A DNA stretch of 64,000 nucleotides from Cladopsammia gracilis (GCA_022457155.1 JAJGOT010000356.1:62001-126000); one strand, 5' to 3'; shown: positions 45,689 to 56,812, numbered from the stretch's first letter. Numbers and translations: made by a program. Notes: generated from the letters alone by a model not told the origin.

Positions 45689-46105
45689 AGGTGATTCCTC
45701 AGAAATCATATAGGACGAACAATTTTCTTTTCCCCTCCGCCTTTCACCCTCCGCCTTTCACCCCACCCATTCCCTCCCCAATAACACTGCTGCACAAGGT
45801 TCTTCTTTTGACTTAAGAAAGAAATTAAAGAAGAGACAATGACTCATTTGGCTAGGAATGCCATTGCGAGACAACACGTCCATGGGCTGCAGATCAGTGT
45901 AGGCTGTCAACAGTTTCTTCATTTAGGTAGAGAAAGACCGTTCTCGTTTCACTCCCTCGCAATTTCTTTTCGCCTAGGAGGCTTTTTCTTGTTGGTTTTT
46001 GTTGTTCTTGGTTTACGTTGTTGATAACCTTTCCCCAAGAGAAAAGAAAGAAATTATTGTTTTTTTTACCTGTTTAATTCATTTTTTAACACAATTGCCG
46101 CAAAA

Positions 46106-46209
46106 CTCGCAATCTGATTGGTCGACGTGAATGGTAAATGAGAGTCCAGACAACGGTGCTGACGCTAACATCACGCGCGCTTGAAAAAAAAAAACAATCA
46201 GATTGCGAG
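46106..46209. repeat. Short inverted repeat
   Basis: CTCGCAATCTGATTG at 46106-46120 and the perfect inverse CAATCAGATTGCGAG at 46195-46209 enclose about 74 bp. Probably a MITE remnant. Confidence 0.6.
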
Positions 46210-46305
46210 AAAGTTATAGACAACGCTTGCTCTTTCTTTGCTGTCACGTTTGCAACAAGCCTTCGATTTTTCATTGTATTTTTTTTCCAAATATTGTTGT
46301 AAAAA

Positions 46306-46487
46306 ACAAATTTACACCGGTTTTCGTAGTGTGGACTCTTATTCACCACGATTTACGTCATCACATGGTCAGAATTTGTTGATGACTCACTCGGCTGCTC
46401 CTCGTGAGTCCACAACATTTTGACCATGTGATGACGTAAATCGTGGTAAATAAGAGTCCACACCACGGAAAACCGGTGTAAATTTGT
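46306..46487. repeat. 182-bp fold-back MITE
   Basis: ACAAATTTACACCGGTTTTC and GTGTGGACTCTTATT, then ACCACGATTTACGTCATCAC at the left, are all mirrored at the right, with only a few mismatches over about 75 bp per arm. The loop contains CTCACTCGGCTGCTCC. Non-coding. Confidence 0.8.
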
Positions 46488-46690
46488 TAAGTATTCGACG
46501 GAAGAGAATGCAGGCCAAATTTTGTTTTGGGTGATCTGTGCCTTTCAAGCAAAATAAATCGAGATTTCATTAACAGAGTGGTGATGATGTTTGAGAAATG
46601 TTCCACAATTAGAAGTTTTCAGTTGTCAAGTAGTAAGCTTTCAGAGCGTACGCGCAGTCTCGCGCGCGGGTAGAGATCGGTCCAGTTAGT

Positions 46691-46784
46691 ATCGGCGAGC
46701 GAAGCGATCCGAGCGCGGGCCGGGGAAGAGGGAACGGGCGTGCTCTCTTCCCCAGTACGCGCTCGGCTCGCTTCGCTCGCCGAT
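46691..46784. repeat. GC-rich palindrome
   Basis: ATCGGCGAGCGAAGCGATCC and GGGGAAGAG at the left pair with CTCTTCCCC and GGCTCGCTTCGCTCGCCGAT at the right. It is much richer in G+C than its surroundings. Probably a MITE; it could also act as a structural insulator, which is speculation. Confidence 0.65.
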
Positions 46785-48903
46785 TTTAACCTAACTCAAT
46801 TCCCCAAAAAGAAGCCCGTTCACAGGCTATCCAGTTAGTGGTTTGAGTGTTGGTGCCTTGCTGTGTGATGTAAGGAATTACGCTGTTATTGTACTAATAT
46901 TACCGTATACATCTACAAAAGGCCAAAATAGTACAAAATAAATACAAATATAACGAATGTCTCAAAACTAGCGTTGTTTATATTAAAATACATACACTTC
47001 GTTGACCCGGGTTTTTCAAACGGCTGTGGTCCGTCCATGATTCGTAAATAAACTGAGTTCACAGAGTAAATACTGACTTCCTAAAATATAAAAACAAATC
47101 CATAAAGAGCAGAATGTTTTTTCATTTATTTTTCAAACATGGTTCGCCAATGTTGATTCGGGATTTGCGTGTCGTCATTCGCCCATTGCCAGAAATTAAC
47201 AGATCTTTTGTCTCAGCTATTGCCTTATTGCCTATTGCCTATTGCCTATTGCCAGCGAATCATGGCGGGGATTTGGTTTAGTTTCCTGTCAGCCCGTTCT
47301 AGTATGTTTTGTCCTCGGTTTTGTTTCCGACACGTGTTTTCAGAAGTTCCAACTGAGCGTAAACAATGGCGTTTCCATAACAACAAAGATTAGCTTCGCG
47401 CGTGCCCAGGCTTGGCAGTGAATTCAAACGCTCAATGGCTGTGTGAGGAGGAGTTGTTATGGAATTTTCTTTCGCGTTGAAAGAGTCCAGGTACGAATGT
47501 TTCGCCCTCATGTAAATTTTAAAATCATGCCTTAGTGTACCATGCGAGAAATCCTTGATCGAGTAGCAGAAATATGAGATTTTCTGACGCTTTATTTTTG
47601 AAAAAACCTTTCGGCCTACCACTACATGCTGTATTTTGTGTATAGCTTTAAAAGTACTCACAGTTGTTTGTACTTTGGTTTGTACTTTTTGGACCCTTTC
47701 TGGGATAGCTTCGCAGCATTACTACAATTTGCTAAAGCAAAAACTCTTGGTTGGGATATATTGACAAGTGTTTATTTTCAATTCGCGGTCAAAAACAAAT
47801 AAACAAGTCACTTGAACTTGAAGGCTGCTCAACTGATTTTATCTCTAGCACGGGTTGTACTTCTAGGTAAGCTTATGTATAAATATGGTGTGTATCCGAG
47901 TTGATGCGTTAATTTCTGTAAAATCAGCCATAAACTGGTAGAACGACAGCCAGTTCAAGTTGAACACGAACTACGTATGTTATGTCTGCCAGCGAATAAA
48001 GCACGCTTGATCGATCAACGAAAACGATTGATCACTTTTAAAAGCTTACTTTATTTTGCCTTTTAATATTTTGTTACCTTTTTCACTTTCTGCTTGTAAG
48101 AAAGTTATTTGTTTAAGTTCGGAAGTTACTGTTGAACATTCATTAGAAAGAGAGATAATGGTAATAATTTTTGCTTGGCACTGACAGTTTTGTGTTAATT
48201 TTAAATTCTACATTTAATTAGTCTCAATTTCCAGTCATGTAATTTTGTGTGACTGGGACATCAACTGAATGTCTACTTAGAAGAGGTGGCTTTCTGCTTC
48301 CTAGAGGCTCAAACATCGTTTCTTTTAGGAAGGGGAAAATCTGCTGAGTGAAGTTTTTGAGGTGCAGCCTCATTGAACCTCTGTGGAGGAGAGAAAAAAT
48401 TTTGGGAGGTACACTGTGTTGATTGCAATAGCCAGCTCACTGAAGCGAGTACTGTAGTGATTCAATTTAGCACCCTCCTTCCAATAAACACCCTGTTAGT
48501 AAGTGCTTCCTTTCTCATAAGCACCCCGCCCTGTCCCCCTTGAAGATGCTATGCCAAAAAGCTATCTTATTGAAGAAAGTGACATTGAAGACATTGAGGT
48601 ACAATAGCAAATTATATTCTGACTATGCGAACCATTACTACCGTTGTTTTGACTATGCCAACGGCAACCATTGTTCTGACTATGTGAATTGTACATTTTC
48701 TGTTATTGTTTGTTTAAGTACTTTTTCACACTCGCATGTTTTTGTCAAAAAAGAAATGTCTCGAGCTAGCAAAAGTAAATAAGCGCCCTGAATGCTAAAT
48801 CGAATCATTACTGTAAGAGCCATGATGTTGTTCAAACTGTCGCTGTCATTTGACCTGTAAGTCATATGTGCTGCTAAAATCAATGCAAGTTTAATTATTT
48901 GAC

Positions 48904-49107
48904 TGCCAACTTTTACACAGCTTTTTCAATTAACGTTGTCGGATGAAAAAAGCTCAAAGCCAAGACCGCAAGGTAGTATGGGATTTATATACATAAATTC
49001 ACCACAACTGCTATTAACAACTATCCACACTACCTTGCGGTCTTGGCTTGTAGGCTTTGAGCTTTCATCCGACAACGTTAATTGAAATAGCTGTATGCCA
49101 ACTTTTA
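48904..49107. mobile_element. Fold-back MITE just upstream of the PIDD-like coding exon
   Basis: CAGCTTTTTCAATTAACG and TTGTCGGATGAAA, then GACCGCAAGGTAGT at the left, are mirrored up to AATTGAAATAGCTG at the right. Direct 12-bp repeats TGCCAACTTTTA flank it (48904-48915, 49096-49107) and may be its target duplication. It ends 60 bp before the splice acceptor of the first coding exon. Confidence 0.7.
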
Positions 49108-49183
49108 TATGTGAAAGGGTTTAAACTCTTGTTGACTATTATTTTATTCTTGTTTTCTTTTTGCAGTTGACTTCTGCCCCACC

Positions 49184-49189
49184 ATGTAG
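49184..49189 (+). promoter_or_regulatory. AUG-stop element before the PIDD-like start codon
   Basis: An ATG in a strong context (GCCCCACCATGT) is followed at once by TAG. It is 11 nt upstream of the main ATG, whose own context (GAAAATGA) has an A at -3 but is otherwise weaker. It lies downstream of the splice acceptor TTTTTGCAG (49158-49166), so it should be in the mature 5' UTR. Scanning ribosomes would initiate and terminate there, which would be expected to lower or condition translation of the main frame. Confidence 0.6.
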
Positions 49190-49194
49190 GGAAA

Positions 49195-51452
49195 ATGAGA
49201 AGTCCTTCTGGGCTCAAAGAAAAGGACAAGATATTAGAAAGGGCCAGTAAATCATGCCAGAGGTTCTTAGATCTGCGTGGCCAGAACATCACAAGTGTAC
49301 CACAAGAGGTGTTCACCAAACCTCTCATACAAAACTTGACAATCTTAGAACTAAGCTGTAATGCCCTTCAGTTGCTACCACAAGAGATCTGCCACCTGAT
49401 CTACTTGGAGGAACTTTATTTGGGACATAATGATCTCAAAGCATTACCCAAGGAACTTGAGGATTTGTCAAAATTAAAGAAACTTAGTCTGGTGCACAAT
49501 GGCTTCCAAGAAGTACCATTTTGTGTTTCCAGGCTTCATGCACTTGAATGGTTGAATCTGTCAGGTAACTTGGTGGAGATCATACCACCCTGGTTGCTCT
49601 GCTTACCGCACCTTTGTCATCTGTACCTCATTCATAACTTGATAGAGAATATACCCAGAGAGGTTTATCTCTGTGGCATTGAGAAAATAAGGAAGTATTT
49701 TAGAATGGAGACTATCAAGGAGACAGTCGATAGTGAAGGCTCAAACATGGTTAACCACCTGTTGCTCTCTCCTACAAGAAATAGTTTTGCTTCTTGCAAA
49801 GTAGAACCGTGCACAAGAAATCTACACAGCCATGGATGTGAACAAGTTCCATCTTCATCTCAGGGTCATTTAGAATACTCAGAGCAACACCAGCAAACAG
49901 TTTTAGGATTGGTGCAGTCACAGCACAATGAACTGAACATTATAAAAGAGCAGACATCAAAGATTCTTTTGAGGCAGGAGCTTAGAAAGCTAAACATTGA
50001 ATATCTTAAACAAAGGAAGGACCAACATCAGCCAGAACAAATTTCATTTCCAAGGAGAAAATTAGATTTTAGCCTTGATTTAGAGAACCTTGGTAGACGA
50101 AGGAACAGATGCATGACTACTAGTGAGTATGGTACCTGTTCTTCTTTCGCAGAGAGTGTTGAAGTAGGGGAGGGGTTTCCTTCAATCAGGAAAGATTCAT
50201 TTATGAGTTTTCAGTCAATGATGGACGATGCTGTGAATAACAACACACATGCAGCTCCAAGACAGAGAAACTTCTCAAGTGGTAGTTCATGTTTGAGTGA
50301 CATCTCTGACAATGATTGTTGTGTGGATGACTCTGACGTTGAGTTTATTCCTGACAGGCGTCGACACATAACTCTCGGAGACATTTGTGTTATTATCCCA
50401 GAGGAAAACCTCTCTGGTCTTCTGCAGTCTGAATTTAGCCTTGAGATCATGGAGGATATGTCATTGCACCCTAAACTCAGCAATCGTCAAGTTCTTGCGA
50501 GTGAAGTCATTGAGATGGTGCCGCATGGAGCTAAGTTTTATGAAGATGCTCCAGCCGTTATAAGTTTACCTTATAATGTCAAAGTGGGAAGGAATGATAA
50601 TGTGATGTGTCTCTGTAGCAACACAGGTGTAGGACAAAGGGCAAAATGGGAGATTGTGAACCCAGAGGACTATACTGTGTTTGCCTCCCATGTGGAAATA
50701 AAGGCCTACCATTTCAGTCTTTTTGCCATTGTGGTTTCCAAAGGATACCCAGAAGCTCATAAGACCATAAAAGCTGGAGTTGGTGGTTGTCTTTATGTCC
50801 CTGAAGTTCCTGGAGTGGAAATTATGTTTCCAGAGACATCGCTGCTTCATGATATTGAAGCTTCTGTTAAGGTTCTGTATGCAGATGAGCCCTTCGATGT
50901 TGACCATTCAGATCCTGATGCACTTGCTCTTGCTGCTCCTGTTGTCCATTTGGGACCTCATGGCTGTGTCTTCGACCCAAACTCATCTGATTTTGTGACT
51001 GTGCGTCTGCCATTGCCAAACGGCAAAGAAATTCAAGAGAGATATGGCTCAGACAGGCAGCTTACTTTCTGGTGTAGTTCTACAACAGAAGAAGAAGATC
51101 GAGAGTGGCAGCAGTTTCAACCAAAGTTTATGCACATTGATAATGATGATGACAGCTTGTGCTCAGTGTACTTCTCTGTGGAGCATTTCTCGTACTTTAG
51201 AGTGTTATGGGACATAATTGATTCTATCCTGTGGGAAGCAAAGCTTGGTATCACCAGCCTTATTCCTGTGTTTCAGTTTAATGTTTCCTTCCAAGCATTG
51301 ATGTCAGAAATAAGTGACATTGGTGGTCGCTTTGGCATCTGCGTAGCCTGCTATAAATTTGGGAAACCTCTTGAGGGAATTGGAAACTTTCCTATTCTCG
51401 TTGGCAAATGTATTGCACCAAAGATGTTAAGCACAGGAAAATTACAAATAAG
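49195..51452 (+). CDS. PIDD-like exon 1: LRRs, ZU5 pair and start of UPA
   Basis: A single 2258-nt exon encodes the LRRs (pattern LxxLxLxxNxLxxLPxEI, for example LEELYLGHNDLKALPKEL), ending with IEKIRKYFR. The linker includes the acidic patch SDISDNDCCVDDSDVEF. ZU5-1 starts near VIEMVPHGAKF (about 436). ZU5-2 starts near AGVGGCLYVPE (about 525) and contains GPHGCVFDP, the P-G-F-like core strand of ZU5 folds. The two HFS motifs close the ZU5 modules. The exon ends in the UPA region (SLIPVFQFNVSF) at AG|GTAAGT. Confidence 0.88.
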
Positions 51453-54400
51453 GTAAGTTGGATACCAAAATATATGTACATGTATGACCACTTGTGAACA
51501 ATATACTGTACCATACTTATTTAGTCTCTGAAACAAAGAAAGCATTATAAAAAGTTGTTTCAAATCTTGTTTTAACATTTTTTTACATTTTGTAACATGT
51601 TTTAACATGTTTTAACATTTTGTTTGGGGAAATTCCATTCCTCACAGCTTATCATAGGTGCAGTTAGGGCCACTGAAATGAAGTTTGGGCTCTGGAAAGA
51701 GAAAATATTAAGTATTGTTTTTTGAGTGCTTATAGATTTATGTTCCAGCCTATTGTTTAGTGCTGTGGTGTCATAGTACCACTGCAAAACACACTTCCCA
51801 TCACTTCAAAAACATTCTTTAGTTTCTCGGAAAGTGATTCAGAGTACTTTTGTGGATGTTTGGATTGGAAACCATCTGCAATAATTAGTAACCAAGCCAC
51901 AGGAACATGGCAGTTCAATGTCAGTCAAAAAATTATTGTAGAGAATTTGAACGCAAAGAAATTCACTTTCCTTGATCATATCAAAGTAAACTTTGAGTAA
52001 CTTGTGAGGGTTGTCCAATACTCGGACAAATTTATGAATAGCATTGTATTGAATTATAATTATGACCATAACAATAGTTGAACAATACATTCTAGAATGG
52101 CACAATACAGCACCATGTACTACAGTACAATGCTATGCATAAATTTGGCAGAGTATTGGACAAGTATGTACATGTAACTTGTACTTTAAGAAGTTAGCTA
52201 CTGAATCGTCAAAAATGAAAGGTACTAAATGAATTGATCATAGTAGCACTAAATGAGTTAGCTGAGTTATCATTGTAAAACCTTTCTTTCCTACAGGCTT
52301 GAGTCAGATCATTTCAAAGCAGATACCTCTATAGGTGTGAAGAATCTTGTGGCAGTTGAGAACTTCACTGGTCGGCCATTTGTGATTCAATTTGGATGTC
52401 AGTTTATCGGCGAAGCTCCTGACCATGGAAACTTTGGAAGTGTCATTGTGGAGCAACCCTCGCAGTATGGAGGAAACCAGTCTGTTCTTTCCTTTCTCTT
52501 GAATAAGGTTTGTTTTAATCAATTTTTACAGTCAAAATACTCAGCACTTTCCACTTATCATTTGGGAATGACTTTCATTAATCGGGAACAGATTGCATTA
52601 TTTAAATCAAAATTCAGGTTTAAAATTGATTATTGGAATCTTCCAATGGTAGCCTCATTCGAAATAATGAATGCTGATTGGTTTGTTATTGACATCAGGC
52701 GAATGTTCACGTGCAAAGCAGGCAACAGTTGGCGAACTTGACACATCTGACCTATTTCTGTTCGCTCAACAAAAATTCATTGCTGAAGTATTTTTTTGAC
52801 TTAAAGAAGCTCTGCATTTAAAAAACTCTGAAGAAGAATTCTTAAAATGCTAGTTTGTTGGCTCTGAAAGAGAAATTTTCATGAAAGTGAAGAAAATTTC
52901 CTATGAAGTCCAAGCGACTGAATTCACTGAAACCCACAGCGGCCAATGGTTGCGTATTTCACCTGTGAACTTTTGACTGATGTCAGTAAATAAACCAATC
53001 AACATTTGTTATTTCAAATGTGGCTACCGTTGGAAGATTCCAATAATCAATTTTAAACCTGAATCTTGATTTCAATAATGCAATCCGTTCCCGATTAATG
53101 AAAGTCATTCCCAAAAATTAATTATAAGCGGAACACGCTGAGTATTTTGACTGTAAGTAATATTTTGCTTATGAGGGTTGAGTCAATCTTATAAATATTG
53201 TTTTCTTCCTAGTCTTAATGTTACTTATGGTAAGTCTTACAAATGACATGTTGACACCATCTTCCATTTGTAGCCTCGTGATGCTGATGTGGTAGACAGC
53301 TCTTTGGACTGGGAAGTACAGTTAACCAAAGAACTTACAGGTACATGTATGTTGTGATAAAGTGTCTAATATTGTCTGGGTCTGAGATCACTTCTCATGC
53401 AATTTCACCCATGGGTGGTTGCTTTTATTTTACTCTATATAGCCTTGGCGGGGGAGGGGGGGTGCGGGTGGGGGTTGTGGTGGAGGGGTACAAAGTGCCC
53501 ATGCTGACTTTCAACATCATAACGTTTTTAATATTAAAGCAAATGCCAACAAACTTACTGACTTTTCTTGACTAACAGTTTATCTGGAAATAATGTGGTA
53601 TCACATTTCATTGTTCATGTGAATTGATGTTTTCATGGCAACAAGATTTTGATCTGAAAACTGTCCAAATAGACCTCTTTAGCTTGTACATTTTGTTTTC
53701 CCAATGTAGGTCATGTGATGTTACCCTAGAGAACTGTTTCTTTTAAATTTTGTTTTCTTCACATGCATATGTATGCATAATTTATGAAAAGACAAAAACA
53801 AATTCCCTTGAGAACATCACATGACCTACAATGGGAAAACAAAATGTACAAGCTAAAGAGGTCTATTGACTTTAACATGTTTACGCCATTTTAGCATTTT
53901 TTTATTACTTTTGAGTCAATTTGGACAGTTTTCTCAGGTTTTGGAGAAATCAGAAAATACAGGGTTCTCCCTGAATTTTAGCTCAGCAGGTAAGGGATTT
54001 TTGCTAAGCGGTAATGGGAAAACTGTGTGTCTTAAAAATTTCCCGCGAGCAAGCGGTTACGGGCGGTAATAAGTGCGCTTCAAGCAGTAAATTTTACCGG
54101 TTACCGCCTGATAAGGAGAACCCTGAAAATAATGTAAGATGGCGGCTGCACAGAACCAATGATGCAATTCCCATGTCATATGACATTGTCCTATTTTGTG
54201 GACCACAAAGGAAACAGGCTAAATAGGGTTCTTTGATTGATTTAAAACCTTGATATAACAAGGAGAAATATTGGACTTAACCTATCAAATAAAACTAAGT
54301 TAGACTGTTCTTGATCCTAGCATTGTTGAGTATTAAGGCTGAGAAAGATATGGGGGATGATGTGTGGCATGAAGTTGCAGAAAGTCTGGGTTACACTCCC

Positions 54401-55350
54401 AGAGAGATTAGCAACTTAAACAGTTGCGACAATCCTATGGCAGCAGTTATTGCTGACTACAAACGCCGTGGAGGGATGCCTCATCAGTTCATTTCGGCTC
54501 TTTACAAAACTGGGTCACCTGGTGACATTACCAAACAATATATGTCAAATAGAAGCAAGTCAGCAAGAGTGATGGAGGAAGAGAGATCAGGTGAGTTTAC
54601 ATTTTACGACTTTGTAGTTTACATTATGACCTTGTAATGTTTGGTTCATTCCATTGTTTTCCAAATTCCCCTTGATAAATATTCATTTTTGTTTTGCAAA
54701 CTAATACAAGGCACAAAATGTGGATTTTAACAAAGCTCAAACTGCATGGTCTTGAAAAATTTACATACTTTTATGATAAAAATTATAAAAGACCTGATTT
54801 GTTTCAGAATTTAGTTCTTATTCAATGCAATTTGTTTTCTACCTCATTTGAACTGAACTACACTCCCCCCTCCCCCCTGATTTTTCAAACATGTCTAAAC
54901 ACATAAATCACAAGCTGCATCTGTCATTTCTAAAATCTAAACTAAACTGTTACAGTATAAATACATGGATTATTTGTAACAACTTTTATTCTAACAGAAA
55001 TGGAACCCAAAATGTGCCCTTGTGTTAAGAAGAATGCACGCAAACGGAGACGTAATGAACCTGTAAACTGGGAAGAAAAGTTTCAAGATCTTGCCCAAAA
55101 ACTTGTTGGAAACAGCAAGTGGAAACAACTTGGTCGTGTGTTGGGTGTTGGTGATGGCAAGATCCAGGAAATTGAGCATGACTGTAGCATAAGACAGGAT
55201 GGCTTGCAGGAAAAGGCATACCAAGTGTTGGTAGCATGGCGTGATCTTTACCCAGAAAGATGTAATCTGAGTAACATTTCTACTGCACTGTGCAAAATTG
55301 GGCTCAATGCTGTTGCAAGGCAGTGCTGTCTAGCTGTCGAGATGGGTTGA
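49195..55350 (+). CDS. PIDD1-like protein: LRR-ZU5-ZU5-UPA with two death domains, 1052 aa
   Basis: Coding exons 49195-51452, 52297-52507, 53274-53340, 54321-54590 and 54998-55350 join in phase with GT-AG borders and give 1052 residues. Order: six leucine-rich repeats (about 23-165), an unstructured Ser/Asp-rich linker (about 175-425), a first ZU5 ending in YHFS (HF507|S508), a second ZU5 ending in EHFS (HF665|S666), a UPA-like region (about 670-840), a death-type domain (about 855-925) and a second, clearer death domain (about 955-1045). Human PIDD1 has the same order with one death domain and cleaves itself at HF|S446 and HF|S588 to yield fragments that switch between NF-kappaB and caspase-2 activation. 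Conservation of both sites and their spacing (158 versus 142 residues) supports orthology or close homology. A 5' non-coding exon upstream is expected because a splice acceptor precedes the start. Confidence 0.88.
51453..52296 (+). other. PIDD-like intron 1 (after first coding exon)
   Basis: A phase-2 intron of 844 bp, GTAAGT to CTACAG. No element was recognised apart from a short TTTTAACAT repeat at about 51570-51620. Confidence 0.8.
52529..53153. mobile_element. Tc1/mariner-type non-autonomous element with long arms
   Basis: CAGTCAAAATACTCAGC at 52529 and GCTGAGTATTTTGACTG ending at 53153 are perfect inverted ends flanked by TA (52527-52528, 53154-53155). Inverted similarity continues for about 130 bp (TGGGAATGACTTTCATTAAT, TTTAAAATTGATTATTGGAA). 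There is no transposase. It sits in PIDD-like intron 2, beginning 20 bp after the exon-2 donor. The 134-aa ORF at 52337-52741 reads from the true exon into this element. Confidence 0.8.
53668..53867. repeat. 200-bp fold-back element in PIDD-like intron 3
   Basis: AATAGACCTCTTTAGCTTGT and ACATTTTGTTTTCCCA, then TGTAGGTCATGTGATGTT, are mirrored at the right with hardly any mismatch over about 55 bp per arm. The loop holds ATGCATATGTATGCAT, a second small palindrome. Confidence 0.8.
53960..54125. mobile_element. CAGGGTTCTCC MITE, copy 1, 6-bp target duplication AAAATA
   Basis: Perfect 11-bp inverted ends CAGGGTTCTCC and GGAGAACCCTG bound 166 bp, flanked by AAAATA at 53954-53959 and 54126-54131. 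The interior repeats AAGCGGTTA/CGGTAA words. A close second copy with its own 6-bp duplication is at 60453-60617. It lies in PIDD-like intron 3. Confidence 0.88.
54321..54590 (+). CDS. PIDD-like exon 4: first death-type domain
   Basis: Phase-1 to phase-1 exon of 270 nt. It encodes DDVWHEVAESLGYTPREISN, then AAVIADYKRRGGMPHQFISA and LYKTGSPGDITKQY. The W-x-x-V/L-A-x-x-L-G...I pattern of helices 1-3 and the later L/I-x-A-L-x-x-x-G helix are typical of the death-domain superfamily. It is shorter and more divergent than the domain in the next exon. Because it is a symmetric 1-1 exon, skipping or duplicating it would keep the frame. Confidence 0.75.
54998..55350 (+). CDS. PIDD-like exon 5: C-terminal death domain
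   Basis: After a basic segment (CVKKNARKRRRNEP, a possible nuclear-localisation signal) comes a well-formed death domain: WKQLGRVLGVGDGKIQEIE, then KAYQVLVAWRDLYPERCNLS and ISTALCKIGLNAVARQC, ending seven codons before the stop. In PIDD1 the equivalent domain recruits RAIDD or RIPK1. The stop codon is TGA at 55348-55350. Confidence 0.88.
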
Positions 55351-56076
55351 TGTCAAAACAAGACTTCCAAAAGTCATCAATACATGTACACATAGTATTA
55401 ATTTTATTGAACATTTTTTAGTATACATGTACACCAGTATCGTTGAATGTCTTTGATGTAATTAGTTAAGTGAAGTACAGCTCTCTGGTGTTGTAACCAA
55501 TTTTAGCCAAAATGTTGTTTTCAGTTCATAAGTGTGGTTGTCCAGTAGAGGTATTTAATTAGTGTTGTTTTCTACAAATGTCACCAAGACATTATCAATG
55601 TTTGGGGCCTCATAGGTTCAGTTGGCAAACAGTAACAAAAAAAGTAAAACAAAAAATAGAATTAATAAGACTCACCGTTTACAAATGTGTACACGTACAT
55701 GTACTGTATCAAGCACTGACAGTTTATTTCTAAGAACTGTTGTATTTATTTTGCTTTTGTAAATTTGCTTCAAGCCAAATCATTGTGGAACACAAGAAAT
55801 GTATTTTTGAAGACATATATCATAGAAACAAACCAACATACCACAGTGACATTAAATTATTTTAGCAATTACTTATTCATATTCTGTAGGTGGTCTTTTA
55901 AGCACTTAGTTATTATGTTATTATTAGTTTTGAGTGGCAGATTTTTATTTGTTTGTTTTTAATCTGTATAACTATCCCAAGAACTGGTCTCAGCAAAACA
56001 GTTCTGCCAGTCAGGGGTTTGCACCAGGGAGAATTTCCAGATAGGTTAGTCAAGTGCTTTTTATTTCATTTTATCT

Positions 56077-56550
56077 CTAAGGGCCTGATTATATGAGCCA
56101 GGCTGGCCCGTTTTGCCAAGATGACTTTCAGCCCATGCAGTATTACATGAGGCGAGCCAGCCCAGGCGAGAACTAAATTTCACATCAATGTTTTTGGCTG
56201 AAAGTTGTTTTGAAAATGGCGGAAAAGTGTAGAATGGTTTAGCTAAGGATTTTTTCAGCATTTTGGTTCATTTTACTTGTGCTTAGAACTATGCAGTCTT
56301 GTGTACCTCATTATGTCAATGACAATTTACAGGCAAGCAGGTTTACTCTGATGCCAATTTTTTTTGCCATCCCGGTAAACTCGATTACATGGAACATTTT
56401 CAAACTGGGATACCAGCTAACCGGGCTGGCCTGTTCTCATGTAATCGCAAAGTTGATTTTTGTTACGTTTAACAGACATGCTGAGATCTTGGTAAAACTG
56501 AGCCAGCTGGGCTAACTGGGCCAGCCCGGCTCATGTAATCAGGCCCTTAG
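56077..56550. mobile_element. 474-bp MITE with GGGCCTGATTA ends
   Basis: CTAAGGGCCTGATTATATGA and GCCAGGCTGGCCC at the left are mirrored by GGGCCAGCCCGGCTCATGTAAT and CAGGCCCTTAG at the right. Internal GGCTGGCC and CATGTAATC words recur in both orientations. Non-coding; no clear target duplication. Confidence 0.7.
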
Positions 56551-56741
56551 TTAACTTTAACCCTTTCACTTCGAGAGTCCATTATGGAGACCTTTTAGTG
56601 TATAGACCTAAGTTTTGAGTCTGTCTGTGAAATCCAATGGTGTGAAACTTATCTGGCAGAACTCTTGTATGGTACAATTTGTTTTTCAATATTTTACAAA
56701 ATGAAATTTGGGATTTTATATTTTATCTTTAGCAAGGGTTA

Positions 56742-56768
56742 AATAAAGTGTGTGTGTGAAAGTGTGTG
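56742..56768 (+). terminator. Candidate poly(A) signal of the PIDD-like gene
   Basis: AATAAA is followed by two GTGTGTGTG blocks, the AAUAAA plus GU-rich arrangement used in cleavage and polyadenylation. It is 1.4 kb after the stop codon and lies in repetitive sequence, so another site may be used. Confidence 0.3.
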
Positions 56769-56776
56769 TGAAATAA

Positions 56777-56812
<36 letters not shown>

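Larger units (their letters stand above)
43143..49166. other. Intergenic region between AHR and PIDD-like genes
   Basis: It starts with the AHR 3' UTR; candidate poly(A) signals are ATTAAA at 43736-43741 and AATAAA at 44303-44308. It then holds MITEs at 43842-44135, 45386-45688, 46106-46209, 46306-46487, 46691-46784 and 48904-49107. No exon was recognised; one or more 5' UTR exons of the PIDD-like gene should lie here. A short TATTGCC repeat is at about 47217-47252. Confidence 0.6.

Noticed and set aside
52337..52741. 134-aa ORF in the PIDD-like gene
   Set aside because: The first 57 codons are the true second exon; after the GTTTGT donor at 52508 it reads into a mariner-like element.
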